A program made the translations under genes and the position numbers. From assembly GCA_964522605.1 (NCBI GenBank), contig CAZFWV010000261.1, positions 1 to 9,551 of the forward strand: 9,551 nt of DNA, read 5' to 3'. The stretch is from CAVZLD01 sp964522605 (GTDB lineage: Bacteria > Planctomycetota > Planctomycetia > Pirellulales > Pirellulaceae). Numbering within the stretch: position 1 is the stretch's first letter; the number at the start of each line of letters is the position of its first letter. Positions 1 to 7,093 of the stretch are shown here, piece after piece. Under the pieces are notes generated by a model. The model searched no databases, was not told the DNA's origin, and was given only the letters and a program-made list of their open reading frames with translations.

Positions 1-45
1 CGTAATAGAATTCGCTTGCCCCGACAAGAAACTCACCGTTAGCAG

Positions 46-81
46 TGCAGAGAGCACAGAGGCGCAGAGGGCCGCGGAGGG
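46..81. repeat. Short purine-rich repeat with 9-nt period (GCAGAGG type)
   Basis: Four imperfect 9-nt units follow each other: TGCAGAGAG, CACAGAGGC, GCAGAGGGC and CGCGGAGGG. The stretch lies in the leader upstream of the aminotransferase gene. From memory, similar CACAGAGGCGCAGAG strings recur between genes in many bacterial genomes, planctomycetes among them, so this may be a degenerate copy of a dispersed intergenic repeat. I cannot test copy number from one window. Confidence 0.45.
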
Positions 82-85
82 GGGA

Positions 86-104
86 GTCGATCGGGGAGAT
101 CGAC
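86..104. other. Small perfect hairpin in the aminotransferase leader
   Basis: GTCGATC (86-92) and GATCGAC (98-104) are perfect 7-bp inverted arms around the 5-nt loop GGGGA. The hairpin ends 38 nt before the chosen start codon and has no T-tract, so it is not a convincing intrinsic terminator. It could be a 5' UTR stem or part of the upstream repeat. No function can be assigned. Confidence 0.35.
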
Positions 105-142
105 AGTTAGAACGACATTCAAATCTGACGAGGGAGTCTGAC

Positions 143-1468
143 ATGTCTCCAAGAAACTCCATGTCTCGACGAGAGTTTGTGGCGGGCACCTCCGGCATGA
201 TTCTAGCTGGTGCGGCTCAGGCGGCCGGGGAAGCGAAGGCGGGAAATGACACTCAATTGGCGATCCAAGGCGGTCCAAAATCGGTCACGACACCGGTTGC
301 ATCGGCCCGGCGATGGGGGGATCGCGAGCAGCAGCAGCTTGCCGCCATGCTGCAGCAGGATTCGCTGTTCTACTGGCAGGGACCGCAGACGAAGCTACTG
401 ACCGAACGGTTTCAGCAGGTCTGTCCCCTCGAATATGTGCAAACCTGCTCTTCGGGAACAGCAGCAATTCATATTGCCATCGGCGCGGCCGGAATCGGGT
501 TGGGCGACGAAGTGATTACGTCGCCGATCACAGATATCGGCACGGTGATCGGCGTGATCTATCAGCAGGCAGTTCCGGTATTCGCCGATGTTGGTCCGGG
601 GACGTGCAATCTGGATATCGCCGATGTTGCGCGACGGATCACACCCAAGACCAAGGCAATCATTGCGGTTCACCTGACGGGGAACCCTTGTGATCTCGAT
701 GCTTTGAAGTCGCTCGCCGATCGACACAAGCTGGTCCTAATCGAGGATTGTGCACAGGCCTGGGGTGCCCGGTACCGCGGTCGACCGATTGGCACCGTCG
801 GCCACATCGCCTGCTTTTCCCTTCAGGACTCGAAGCACATTACCTGTGGTGACGGAGGTGTTGTGGCTTCGAGTGACGAGCGGTTTGGGAAGCTGCTTCA
901 GCGTTTCGGCGACAAGGGGGGCGATCGGCAGAAATGGGGCGGCCATCCGGTGTTCGCCACGAACTATCGGATGAGTGAACCGCAAGCCGCCGTCGTTGCA
1001 GCACAATTGAGTCGACTCGAAGCAATTGCCGCCCAGCGCGCACAGCTCGGGAATCTACTGACCGAGAAGATTGCGAACGTGCCGGGGATCATTCCCCATG
1101 AGGTTCATCCGGAAGACCGCGCGGTTTATTGGTTCTACTTTTTCCGTCTGCGGCCCAATGCCTATCGCTGCAGTCGTTCGGATTTCGCGAGAGCCTTAAT
1201 GGCGGAAGGAGCGGATGTGGCCGGCGGATATATTAAGGTGCCCCTGTATGGCGAGCCGGTATTTCAGCAGCACAGTTTCTTCGCCGGCCGGTGGCCGGTT
1301 AAGGAAATGGGGCTGACGGATATGGATTTCACGCAGCATCAATGTCCCGAAGCAGAAGCCCTTCTCGCGGACAGTATCCGTGTGCGGATCAACGAAAACA
1401 TGACCGAAGACTATATCCTCGACGTTGCCTCCGCTATCCACAAAGTCGCTCGTCATTACGCGCGCTGA
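143..1468 (+). CDS. DegT/DnrJ/EryC1/StrS-family PLP aminotransferase with Tat signal
   Basis: This 441-residue protein is a fold-type I PLP enzyme of the DegT/StrS family, whose members usually transaminate keto-sugars or inososes. The Schiff-base lysine is probably K231, in a Ser-Lys-His followed by Cys-Gly-Asp-Gly-Gly that matches the family motif usually ending GEGG. D202, in the segment IEDCAQAWGA, should contact the PLP ring nitrogen. The fold runs from about residue 40 to the end. The N-terminus carries a twin-arginine motif (SRREF, residues 8-12), a short hydrophobic stretch (about 17-27) and Ala-X-Ala cleavage sites, so export of a folded, cofactor-loaded enzyme by Tat is predicted. 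The start at 143 has AGGGAG (131-136) six bases upstream; the in-frame ATG at 161 is a weaker alternative that keeps the RR motif. The frame is open back to base 2 but without a start codon. The gene converges on the sulfatase with a 94-bp gap. The substrate is unknown; no sugar dehydrogenase or other partner is visible. Confidence 0.87.
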   Translation: MSPRNSMSRREFVAGTSGMILAGAAQAAGEAKAGNDTQLAIQGGPKSVTTPVASARRWGDREQQQLAAMLQQDSLFYWQGPQTKLLTERFQQVCPLEYVQTCSSGTAAIHIAIGAAGIGLGDEVITSPITDIGTVIGVIYQQAVPVFADVGPGTCNLDIADVARRITPKTKAIIAVHLTGNPCDLDALKSLADRHKLVLIEDCAQAWGARYRGRPIGTVGHIACFSLQDSKHITCGDGGVVASSDERFGKLLQRFGDKGGDRQKWGGHPVFATNYRMSEPQAAVVAAQLSRLEAIAAQRAQLGNLLTEKIANVPGIIPHEVHPEDRAVYWFYFFRLRPNAYRCSRSDFARALMAEGADVAGGYIKVPLYGEPVFQQHSFFAGRWPVKEMGLTDMDFTQHQCPEAEALLADSIRVRINENMTEDYILDVASAIHKVARHYAR

Positions 1469-1562
1469 ACGACCCTCAGAAGAGAACGGCACTTCGATGC
1501 CTCCGCCCGGTTGAATGGTGACCGGACGTTGTCTCGGATGGAAAGTGGGCGTTCCGGCGCGT

Positions 1563-3137
1563 TCATTCTCTTGGAACGGCAAACTGCTGTTGAAGCTCGG
1601 TGAGTTGGCGCTGTAAGTGGGGAATGAGATCTTGCACTTCAGGGCGTTGGAACAGATTGATCATCTCAAACGGATCGGTCCGCAGGTCAAAAAGCTCCCA
1701 TTCGTCGACATGTCGCAGCCGATCCTGAGAACCCAGTTGCGTGCCGTCATCTTCACCAACTGCTCCCTGATAGCGGATCAATTTCCAACGATCAGTGCGA
1801 ATGCCGTACTGCGGCGGGATCGCGTATTCGTTCACGTAACAGCGATAGTACATCGATTTTCGCCAGTCGGACGGTCGGTTGCCGGATAGAAGGGGGCGGA
1901 GACTTCGGCCTTGCATGTCTACAGGAATCGGGATCTCCGCCAGATCCAGAACGGTTGGCGCGAAGTCCAGGTTCAGAACCATTGCTTCGCATGTTGATCC
2001 CGCGTTGATCATTCGCGGATATCGCATGAGCAGCGGCATGCGAATTGATTCCTCCATCATCCATCGCTTGTCGAACCAGCCGTGCTCGCCGAGGAAAAAT
2101 CCCTGATCCGAGGCGTAGATCACCACGGTATCCTGCGTCAATCCATGTTGGTCCAGCCAGTCGAGAACGCGGCCGATGTTCTCATCGAGACCGGCGACGC
2201 AGCGAAGGTAACTCTTCATATAGTGCTGATAGATCCAGGAACGCCGATCGCTTGCCGCCAGATTGGGCGGTGGAACGCCCCAGTCATTCCGTTGCCAGCG
2301 CAACAGTTCGTCGATACGCAGCCAACTCATTGCCGCGACGGGAGATCGTCCTGCGTGGTTCGTATGCAAGGATGCGGGTTCGGGAATGTCTTCCTGCGCA
2401 TATAGCGATTGAAAGCGTTCGGCTGGCCGCCAGGGCATGTGCGTGGCTTTGTCGTGAACGCAGATTGCGAAAGGTCGATTCGGATCGCGTTGATTCAACC
2501 ACGAAAGTGCGAGATCGACGATTACATCACTCACATGTCCCCGCTCGACCCGCTTGCCCTTTCGGGAAAGCAGTTCTGGATCATGGTAGCGGCCCTGCCC
2601 GGGTAGGATGTCATAGTAGTCAAATCCCGGCGGGTCAGTTCCGAGGTGGTACTTCCCGACGATCGCCGTCTGGTAGCCGACTGCTTGGAGATACTCCGGA
2701 AACGTTCGGTGCTGGCGGTCGTAAGGTTGCCAGCCCATTGCGCCGGTGATGTGGCCGTACTTGCCTGTCATGATTGTCGCGCGACTTGGCCCACAGATCG
2801 ACTCGATACAAAAGCAATACTCGAATCGCATTCCCTCGTTGGCGATGCGGTCAATGTTCGGCGTAGGGATGAGTTTGCTGCCGTAGCATCGAATGGCCTG
2901 AGTGGCATGATCGTCGGAAAGGAAGAAGATGATGTTGGGGCGTCGCACAGTCGGCGCTTGATCGCTGGTCTCCCGTAGTAGTTCGGCCGCAGTCTTCGTG
3001 TTTGATTCCCAGGGCAGGTCTTCCGTACTCGGATTCGTATCGTTGGCTTGTGGAGGCTGTTGGGCCACTTGGTCGACCGTGGCAAAGTCCGACGGACAAA
3101 TAGTCAGAACACTCGCGACGAAGATCCACCATCTCAT
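1563..3137 (-). CDS. Secreted type I (formylglycine-dependent) sulfatase
   Basis: This 524-residue protein is an alkaline-phosphatase-superfamily sulfatase that hydrolyses sulfate esters. The signature Cys-Gly-Pro-Ser-Arg lies at residues 115-119 and continues ATIMTGKYGH; C115 is the residue matured to formylglycine, so an FGE-type activating enzyme is needed elsewhere in the genome. D75-D76 (in FLSDDHA) and D343-Q344 (in ASDQGFFLGEHGWFDKRW) are the expected calcium ligands, and K357 an active-site lysine. The C-terminal part from about 425 looks like the DUF4976 subdomain. An N-terminal hydrophobic segment (about 3-18) followed by a polar Gln/Pro/Asn/Thr-rich linker (about 25-65) suggests Sec export. 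The minus-strand start is supported by GGAGG nine bases upstream. The general look is that of polysaccharide sulfatases of the S1 family, and planctomycetes carry many of these; the target glycan cannot be read from the sequence. It is divergent from the dikinase-like gene and not in an obvious operon. Confidence 0.92.
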   Translation of the reverse strand: MRWWIFVASVLTICPSDFATVDQVAQQPPQANDTNPSTEDLPWESNTKTAAELLRETSDQAPTVRRPNIIFFLSDDHATQAIRCYGSKLIPTPNIDRIANEGMRFEYCFCIESICGPSRATIMTGKYGHITGAMGWQPYDRQHRTFPEYLQAVGYQTAIVGKYHLGTDPPGFDYYDILPGQGRYHDPELLSRKGKRVERGHVSDVIVDLALSWLNQRDPNRPFAICVHDKATHMPWRPAERFQSLYAQEDIPEPASLHTNHAGRSPVAAMSWLRIDELLRWQRNDWGVPPPNLAASDRRSWIYQHYMKSYLRCVAGLDENIGRVLDWLDQHGLTQDTVVIYASDQGFFLGEHGWFDKRWMMEESIRMPLLMRYPRMINAGSTCEAMVLNLDFAPTVLDLAEIPIPVDMQGRSLRPLLSGNRPSDWRKSMYYRCYVNEYAIPPQYGIRTDRWKLIRYQGAVGEDDGTQLGSQDRLRHVDEWELFDLRTDPFEMINLFQRPEVQDLIPHLQRQLTELQQQFAVPRE

Positions 3138-3217
3138 TGTGAGAGTCCTCCAGCATTACAGCGTTACGGGACGGCTTGCCTGTTTCACCGTACCGAGAAA
3201 TGGAAGGGAGTCGCGGG

Positions 3218-3245
3218 GGTATGGCATGCCACGGCCTGCGGTCAA
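3218..3245 (-). promoter_or_regulatory. Candidate sulfatase promoter with internal palindrome
   Basis: On the minus strand TTGACC (3240-3245) is followed 16 bases later by CATACC (3218-3223), a good -35 and a poor -10. The perfect 10-bp palindrome TGGCATGCCA (3222-3231) lies in the spacer and overlaps the -10, where a repressor could act. The predicted leader would be roughly 75 nt. This rests on motif reading only, and planctomycete promoter consensus is poorly known. Confidence 0.22.
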
Positions 3246-3351
3246 CCATCATCCGCATGCAAAGGTTCTGTTGTAGCGGACTTTCCGGCCGAAAGCACGC
3301 ATCGATTTCGGCCACCAGTGAAGCCGGGCGTCTGGCCGCCCTGGTTTTACT

Positions 3352-3357
3352 TAGAAT
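3352..3357 (+). promoter_or_regulatory. Candidate -10 element for the dikinase-like gene
   Basis: TAGAAT differs from TATAAT at one position and sits about 70 nt upstream of the GTG start in an otherwise GC-rich stretch. No convincing -35 lies 16-18 bases upstream. The divergent 287-bp intergenic region (3138-3424) must contain a rightward promoter, and this is the best -10-like string I see in it. I see no convincing gene in that region. Confidence 0.25.
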
Positions 3358-3424
3358 AGATGCAGGCAAGAGCGAAGTGGGTTCTGCCGAGTTGTCCGCA
3401 GTTTGAAGTCACGGAGCCGGATTT

Positions 3425-6178
3425 GTGAGCAGGCGACCGCGATGGGTTTATTGGTTCTCCGATCCATCGCCAGAGGGCGACGAGCTGACGCTGCGTTTGC
3501 TAGGCGGCAAGGGGGCGAGTTTAAAGCGAATGTCGCAGGCGGGATTCACAGTCCCGGCAGGGTTTACGATCACCACGGAGGCTTGCCGACGTTTCTTTGA
3601 GCTGGAGGGTGGTTGGCCAGATGGGCTTGAACAGGAGGTGCGCGAAAACTTGGCGCGACTCGAACAGGAAACGGGCCGCCGCTTCGGTCAGGGGCAGCAG
3701 CCATTGCTGGTTTCGGTGCGCAGCGGTGCTGCTGTCTCAATGCCCGGGATGATGGATACATTGTTCAATGTTGGACTCCATCTTCGACTTGCGGACAAAT
3801 TGAATGATGCACAGGGTTTCTGGCAAGGACTGATCGAGTTTGTAGAAGCATTTGCCCATACGGTGCATGGAGTCTCACGCGGTGCCTTGCGCGACGCGAA
3901 CAAGCAGATTGCGCCATTCGATCGAGCGACAGCAGAGGAGTGTCTTCGGCGGTACGAGGCCGTCGTCGGCGAATCGATGCCGCAGGAACCTTGGCGCGTT
4001 TTGGTCGCGGCGATCGAAGGCGTCTTCCGATCGTGGAACAGTCCACGCGCCGCGGCCTATCGTCGACGCGTTGCAATTGGCGATGCTGACGGCACGGCGG
4101 TTAATGTACAGGTCATGTTCCCATCGGTCGTCGCCGGCGTGCTGTTCACGCGGGATCCCAATGCACCGAAGTCGAATCGGCTGGTTATTGAATCGTCTTA
4201 TGGTCTTGGACAAAGCGTAGTCTCTGGCGATGCAGATCCAGACCGGTTTGTTGTGTCCCGTGATGATCTGAGTTTGATCGATACGTACATCGGTCACAAA
4301 GAGCATGTGCGGATACCGCTCGGGACGCGGATCGATCGTAAGTCCAGCGAACTGAGTCTCACACCGCAAGAGGTCACGGAGTTGTGTCAGTTGGGTCTGC
4401 GGGTTGAGTCGTATTTCGATCAGCCGGTTGATGTCGAATGGGGATGGTCGCAAGGTCGGTTTGCTTTGCTCCAGGCGCGGCCCATTCGGGGCATCGAACA
4501 AGCTCGCCTCGTTGAAGATGTGCGTTGTAATGAAGTCAATCGAATCAAGTCGCTGGCCGATGGGACCCGTCACGTATGGGTAATGCATGACTTGGCTGAG
4601 ACCCTTCCCGCACCGACACCGTTAACGTGGGACCTGATCCGCCGCTTCATGAGTGGATCGGGTGGGTTCGGACGCATGTATCGCCAATTGGGCTACCAGC
4701 CCTCTTCTCGAGTCTGTCGCGATGGATTTCTGGAACTGATCGGCGGGCGAATTTATGCCGATCCCGCGCGACTTGCCGAGATGTTCTGGGCGGACATGCC
4801 GCTGCGGTACGACCTCGAAGCATTGACTACCGATCGCAGTTTGCTGGAGCGCGGTCCGACGCGATTTGACCCGGATGCGGCAAACGGTCGATTCTTGCTG
4901 ATGTTGCCTGCGACGCTTTATTCGATGTTCCAGAGCGCACGCAGGATTCGGCGCCTCCGTCGATCTGGTGACATTCGTTTTCAAGAGCAGACGGTTCCCG
5001 AGTATCTGAAGTGGGTGAGGCACAGGCGTTCCGTGGCGCTTCCATCGCTGGCCGATGACATGTTAGTGGCCGAGTTGACCGAGCGATGTCGGCGTGTGCT
5101 GGATGAGTTTGGTCCGGAGTCACTGAAGCTGGGGTTCGCCGGATCAATGGCGTATCAGTCGCTGAAGGATCTGTTGATTCAAATCGCTGGGCCAGACGAG
5201 GGCGCCACGCTGGCAAATGTGCTGGCCTCGGCCCTTGAGCATGACATCACCTTCGAACAGGGTGCGATGCTCTACGATGTGGCACACGGGCAGGTTTCGC
5301 TCGATGCGTTTCTCGATCGATTTGGCCATCGTGCTCCAAGCGAAATGGAGTTGTCGCAGCCCCGCTGGCGAGAGGATCTGAATTATCTTGAGCAGCTGAT
5401 TGCGCGAATTCGAGATACGCGCACGACGTCGCCCCAGGAGATGCACCGAGCGAATTTGGCTCGCCGCGAGGCCGCGGAAGCCGAGTTGCCGGCGAAGTTG
5501 AGTCGCTGGGGTGCGAGTTCTCTGCGAGAGCGGGTGGAGTGTGATCTGGAGCAAACGCGTCGGTTGCTTCCCTATCGCGAGCTGGGTAAGCACTATTGGA
5601 TGATGGGTTACGAATTGATCCGCAATGTCATCGAAGAGATGGCTCGTCGGTGGGAGTTGGGACGTGATGTTTACTTTCTGAAGCTTGATGAATTGCAGCC
5701 GGAGTTCTCGCCGATACACTCGTTGCGTGATCAGCTCGAGCATCGGCGAAATCGCTGGTTGGCTCTTCAACAACTCGACCTTCCCCCCGTGATCGATACG
5801 AATCAACTCGCAGAGTTCGGAGTTGCGACGGCGCCGAAAACAGGAGATCAGCTTGTCGGCACGAGCTTGGCGGTCGGTTCCGGAACCGGTCGAGCGTGCG
5901 TGGTATTCCAACCGGATGAACTTGTTGACGTTCCATCCGGCTGCATCCTGGTTTGCCCGAGTACGGATCCGGGCTGGACGCCCCTCTTTCTTTCGACGCG
6001 CGGTCTAGTTGTCGAGCGAGGCGGTTTACTCTCGCACGGTGCCATCGTGGCTCGAGATTTCGGCATTCCCGCGGTTGTCTGTGCGAACGCCACACGGGCG
6101 ATCCAGACCGGAGATCAGATCTGTGTTGACGGAGATCGTGGGCGGGTCTTCATTCTTAAGAAGGCGCGCCCACAATGA
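3425..6178 (+). CDS. PEP synthase/PPDK-like phosphotransferase without PEP-binding barrel (rifampicin-phosphotransferase-like layout)
   Basis: This 917-residue protein belongs to the dikinase superfamily, in which phosphate passes from ATP to a swivelling histidine and then to an acceptor. The N-terminal ATP-grasp half (about 20-355) shows GGKG (K29), SVRSG with R99, MPGMMDT (106-112), E256 with GLGQS, and DVEWGW followed by LLQARP (347-353). The first 115 residues read like pyruvate phosphate dikinase. A middle region (about 385-800) follows; its LPAPTPLTW recalls the substrate domain of rifampicin phosphotransferases. The C-terminal phosphohistidine domain (about 805-912) holds GGLLSHGAIVARDFGIPAVV, with H871 as predicted carrier. 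The protein ends there, so the PEP/pyruvate TIM barrel of true PEP synthase or PPDK is absent and the acceptor is probably not pyruvate. The start is GTG, with GGAG (3413-3416) eight bases upstream. The stop overlaps the next gene by ATGA, implying translational coupling. Rifampicin inactivation is possible but unproven; other small-molecule acceptors are equally open. Confidence 0.85.
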   Translation: MSRRPRWVYWFSDPSPEGDELTLRLLGGKGASLKRMSQAGFTVPAGFTITTEACRRFFELEGGWPDGLEQEVRENLARLEQETGRRFGQGQQPLLVSVRSGAAVSMPGMMDTLFNVGLHLRLADKLNDAQGFWQGLIEFVEAFAHTVHGVSRGALRDANKQIAPFDRATAEECLRRYEAVVGESMPQEPWRVLVAAIEGVFRSWNSPRAAAYRRRVAIGDADGTAVNVQVMFPSVVAGVLFTRDPNAPKSNRLVIESSYGLGQSVVSGDADPDRFVVSRDDLSLIDTYIGHKEHVRIPLGTRIDRKSSELSLTPQEVTELCQLGLRVESYFDQPVDVEWGWSQGRFALLQARPIRGIEQARLVEDVRCNEVNRIKSLADGTRHVWVMHDLAETLPAPTPLTWDLIRRFMSGSGGFGRMYRQLGYQPSSRVCRDGFLELIGGRIYADPARLAEMFWADMPLRYDLEALTTDRSLLERGPTRFDPDAANGRFLLMLPATLYSMFQSARRIRRLRRSGDIRFQEQTVPEYLKWVRHRRSVALPSLADDMLVAELTERCRRVLDEFGPESLKLGFAGSMAYQSLKDLLIQIAGPDEGATLANVLASALEHDITFEQGAMLYDVAHGQVSLDAFLDRFGHRAPSEMELSQPRWREDLNYLEQLIARIRDTRTTSPQEMHRANLARREAAEAELPAKLSRWGASSLRERVECDLEQTRRLLPYRELGKHYWMMGYELIRNVIEEMARRWELGRDVYFLKLDELQPEFSPIHSLRDQLEHRRNRWLALQQLDLPPVIDTNQLAEFGVATAPKTGDQLVGTSLAVGSGTGRACVVFQPDELVDVPSGCILVCPSTDPGWTPLFLSTRGLVVERGGLLSHGAIVARDFGIPAVVCANATRAIQTGDQICVDGDRGRVFILKKARPQ

Positions 6179-6981
6179 CGCAGTGGAACAAATTCTGCCA
6201 GGTGGTTGGCGATTCTCTGCTGGGCTGGTCGCTGCGACTTCCCACCGATCTCACATTGCTCGTCCTCGCGGGCATCACTGCGATCTTGCTGACTCTGATC
6301 CGATGGGCTACTTCTGACCAGGATTGTTTGCGACGTGCGCATGCAGATAAGAGGCAGCTGAGGCGATTGATTCGCGAGGCGAAGAGCCGCGCCGATTCAG
6401 ACGCGGTCGCGCGATATCGAGCGACCTTGGGGCTGATCAGACGAAGGCTGCTGATCTCCGAGATTGTTCCCTTGCTGGTTGCAATTGGACCGATTGCCGG
6501 ACTGGTAACATGGTGCGGACAGCGACTTGAGTTTCAACCGCCTCGGCCCGGTCAAACGATCCAGTTTGAGCTGACAACGCCAGCCGCGGATGCCGGTAAG
6601 CTCGTGCACTTGGTCCCCGACCGCGGTATCACAAGCGATGGATGGGTCAAAGAGATCGAACCGATTGCCGATCCGCGGGGACGCTGCGGCCGTGCAGCGT
6701 GGGAGATTGCGGCAGCACCGCGCGAAATCGCTTATCCGCTGACGGTTCGCTACGGTGGCAAAACCCTGCACCATGACTTGCGCGTCGGCGCGCAAACATA
6801 CTCGCCGGCGGTCGTGATCCATGAACACGAGGTCACAAGTCGCTTGCGGTACGAGCCAATTCGGCTCTTCGGTTGGTTGCCGGGCCTGACAGCGATCGGC
6901 TTACCGCCCTGGATGACAGCGTACCTGCTTCTCACGCTGCCGCTCGTCTTCTTGCTTCGGCGCTTCTTGCGGATGAACTGA
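6175..6981 (+). CDS. Membrane protein resembling EMC3/TMCO1 (DUF106), Oxa1/YidC superfamily
   Basis: This 268-residue protein has three predicted membrane helices at about 24-42, 95-112 and 244-261. Between the first two is a charged, Arg-rich helical stretch (about 47-92), probably a cytoplasmic coiled-coil hairpin. Between the second and third is a 130-residue region (about 115-235) of beta-type composition, likely outside the membrane. The order helix, charged hairpin, helix, loop, helix, with a final PPWMTAYLLLTLPLVFLLRRFL ending in basic residues, is how DUF106/EMC3/TMCO1 proteins look; these are Oxa1-related insertases of archaea and eukaryotes. That assignment comes from topology and motif feel, not an alignment, and the large loop is unusual for the family. 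The start codon overlaps the stop of the dikinase-like gene (ATGA, 6175-6178), so the two are probably made together. It may also be simply an uncharacterised planctomycete membrane protein. Confidence 0.72.
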   Translation: MTQWNKFCQVVGDSLLGWSLRLPTDLTLLVLAGITAILLTLIRWATSDQDCLRRAHADKRQLRRLIREAKSRADSDAVARYRATLGLIRRRLLISEIVPLLVAIGPIAGLVTWCGQRLEFQPPRPGQTIQFELTTPAADAGKLVHLVPDRGITSDGWVKEIEPIADPRGRCGRAAWEIAAAPREIAYPLTVRYGGKTLHHDLRVGAQTYSPAVVIHEHEVTSRLRYEPIRLFGWLPGLTAIGLPPWMTAYLLLTLPLVFLLRRFLRMN

Positions 6982-6982
6982 G

Positions 6983-6988
6983 TACAAT
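6983..6988 (+). promoter_or_regulatory. Candidate -10 element for serine dehydratase
   Basis: TACAAT, one mismatch from TATAAT, starts one base after the stop of the membrane-protein gene. The -35 region 16-18 bases upstream is poor. Transcription from here would give a leader of about 70 nt containing GAGGAG (7005-7010) and a short overlapping ORF. The 83-bp gap to the dehydratase start also fits an independent promoter rather than tight coupling. Confidence 0.28.
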
Positions 6989-7018
6989 GTGAGAACGATC
7001 GCTCGAGGAGAACACAGT

Positions 7019-7093
7019 TTGAAGTGTGTCCTCGTGCTCTCGTCCCTTACAGGATGCAACCGCCATGACGATGCAGCCAATCAGCGTCTTTGA
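7019..7093 (+). CDS. Possible 24-codon leader ORF overlapping the serine dehydratase start
   Basis: A TTG codon at 7019 has a strong Shine-Dalgarno-like GAGGAG (7005-7010) eight bases upstream. That site is badly placed (15 bases) for the in-frame GTG of the dehydratase at 7026 and far from its ATG at 7065. The reading frame gives 24 codons starting (M)KCVLVLSSLTGC, and stops with TGA at 7091-7093, inside the dehydratase gene in another frame. If translated, it could tune expression of the downstream gene by overlap. The hydrophobic start ending in Leu-Thr-Gly-Cys looks like a lipobox but may be chance, because the ORF is very short. Codon evidence is too small to decide. Confidence 0.2.
   Translation: MKCVLVLSSLTGCNRHDDAANQRL

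Noticed and set aside
1..42. Tail of an upstream gene ending at TAG 40-42
   Set aside because: Only 13 codons are visible and another frame has stops at 3-8; nothing in the peptide is recognisable, so no CDS was called.
1507..1525. Hairpin CCGGT/ACCGG in the convergent gap as a bidirectional terminator
   Set aside because: The stem is only 5 bp with a 9-nt loop and there is no T-tract on either strand. CGTTCC/GGAACG (1550-1578) nearby is equally weak and overlaps the sulfatase stop.
1196..1582. 128-codon minus-strand frame bridging the aminotransferase end and the convergent gap
   Set aside because: Most of it is antisense to the aminotransferase, and it starts inside the sulfatase end in another frame. 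No ribosome binding site or family motif was seen.
2045..2749. 234-codon plus-strand frame inside the sulfatase
   Set aside because: Antisense to the sulfatase catalytic domain, with very high Arg/Ser content and no recognisable domain.
7026..7064. GTG at 7026 as the serine dehydratase start
   Set aside because: It adds 13 residues without family similarity, and the nearest strong Shine-Dalgarno is 15 bases away. ATG 7065 fits better, though this is not certain.
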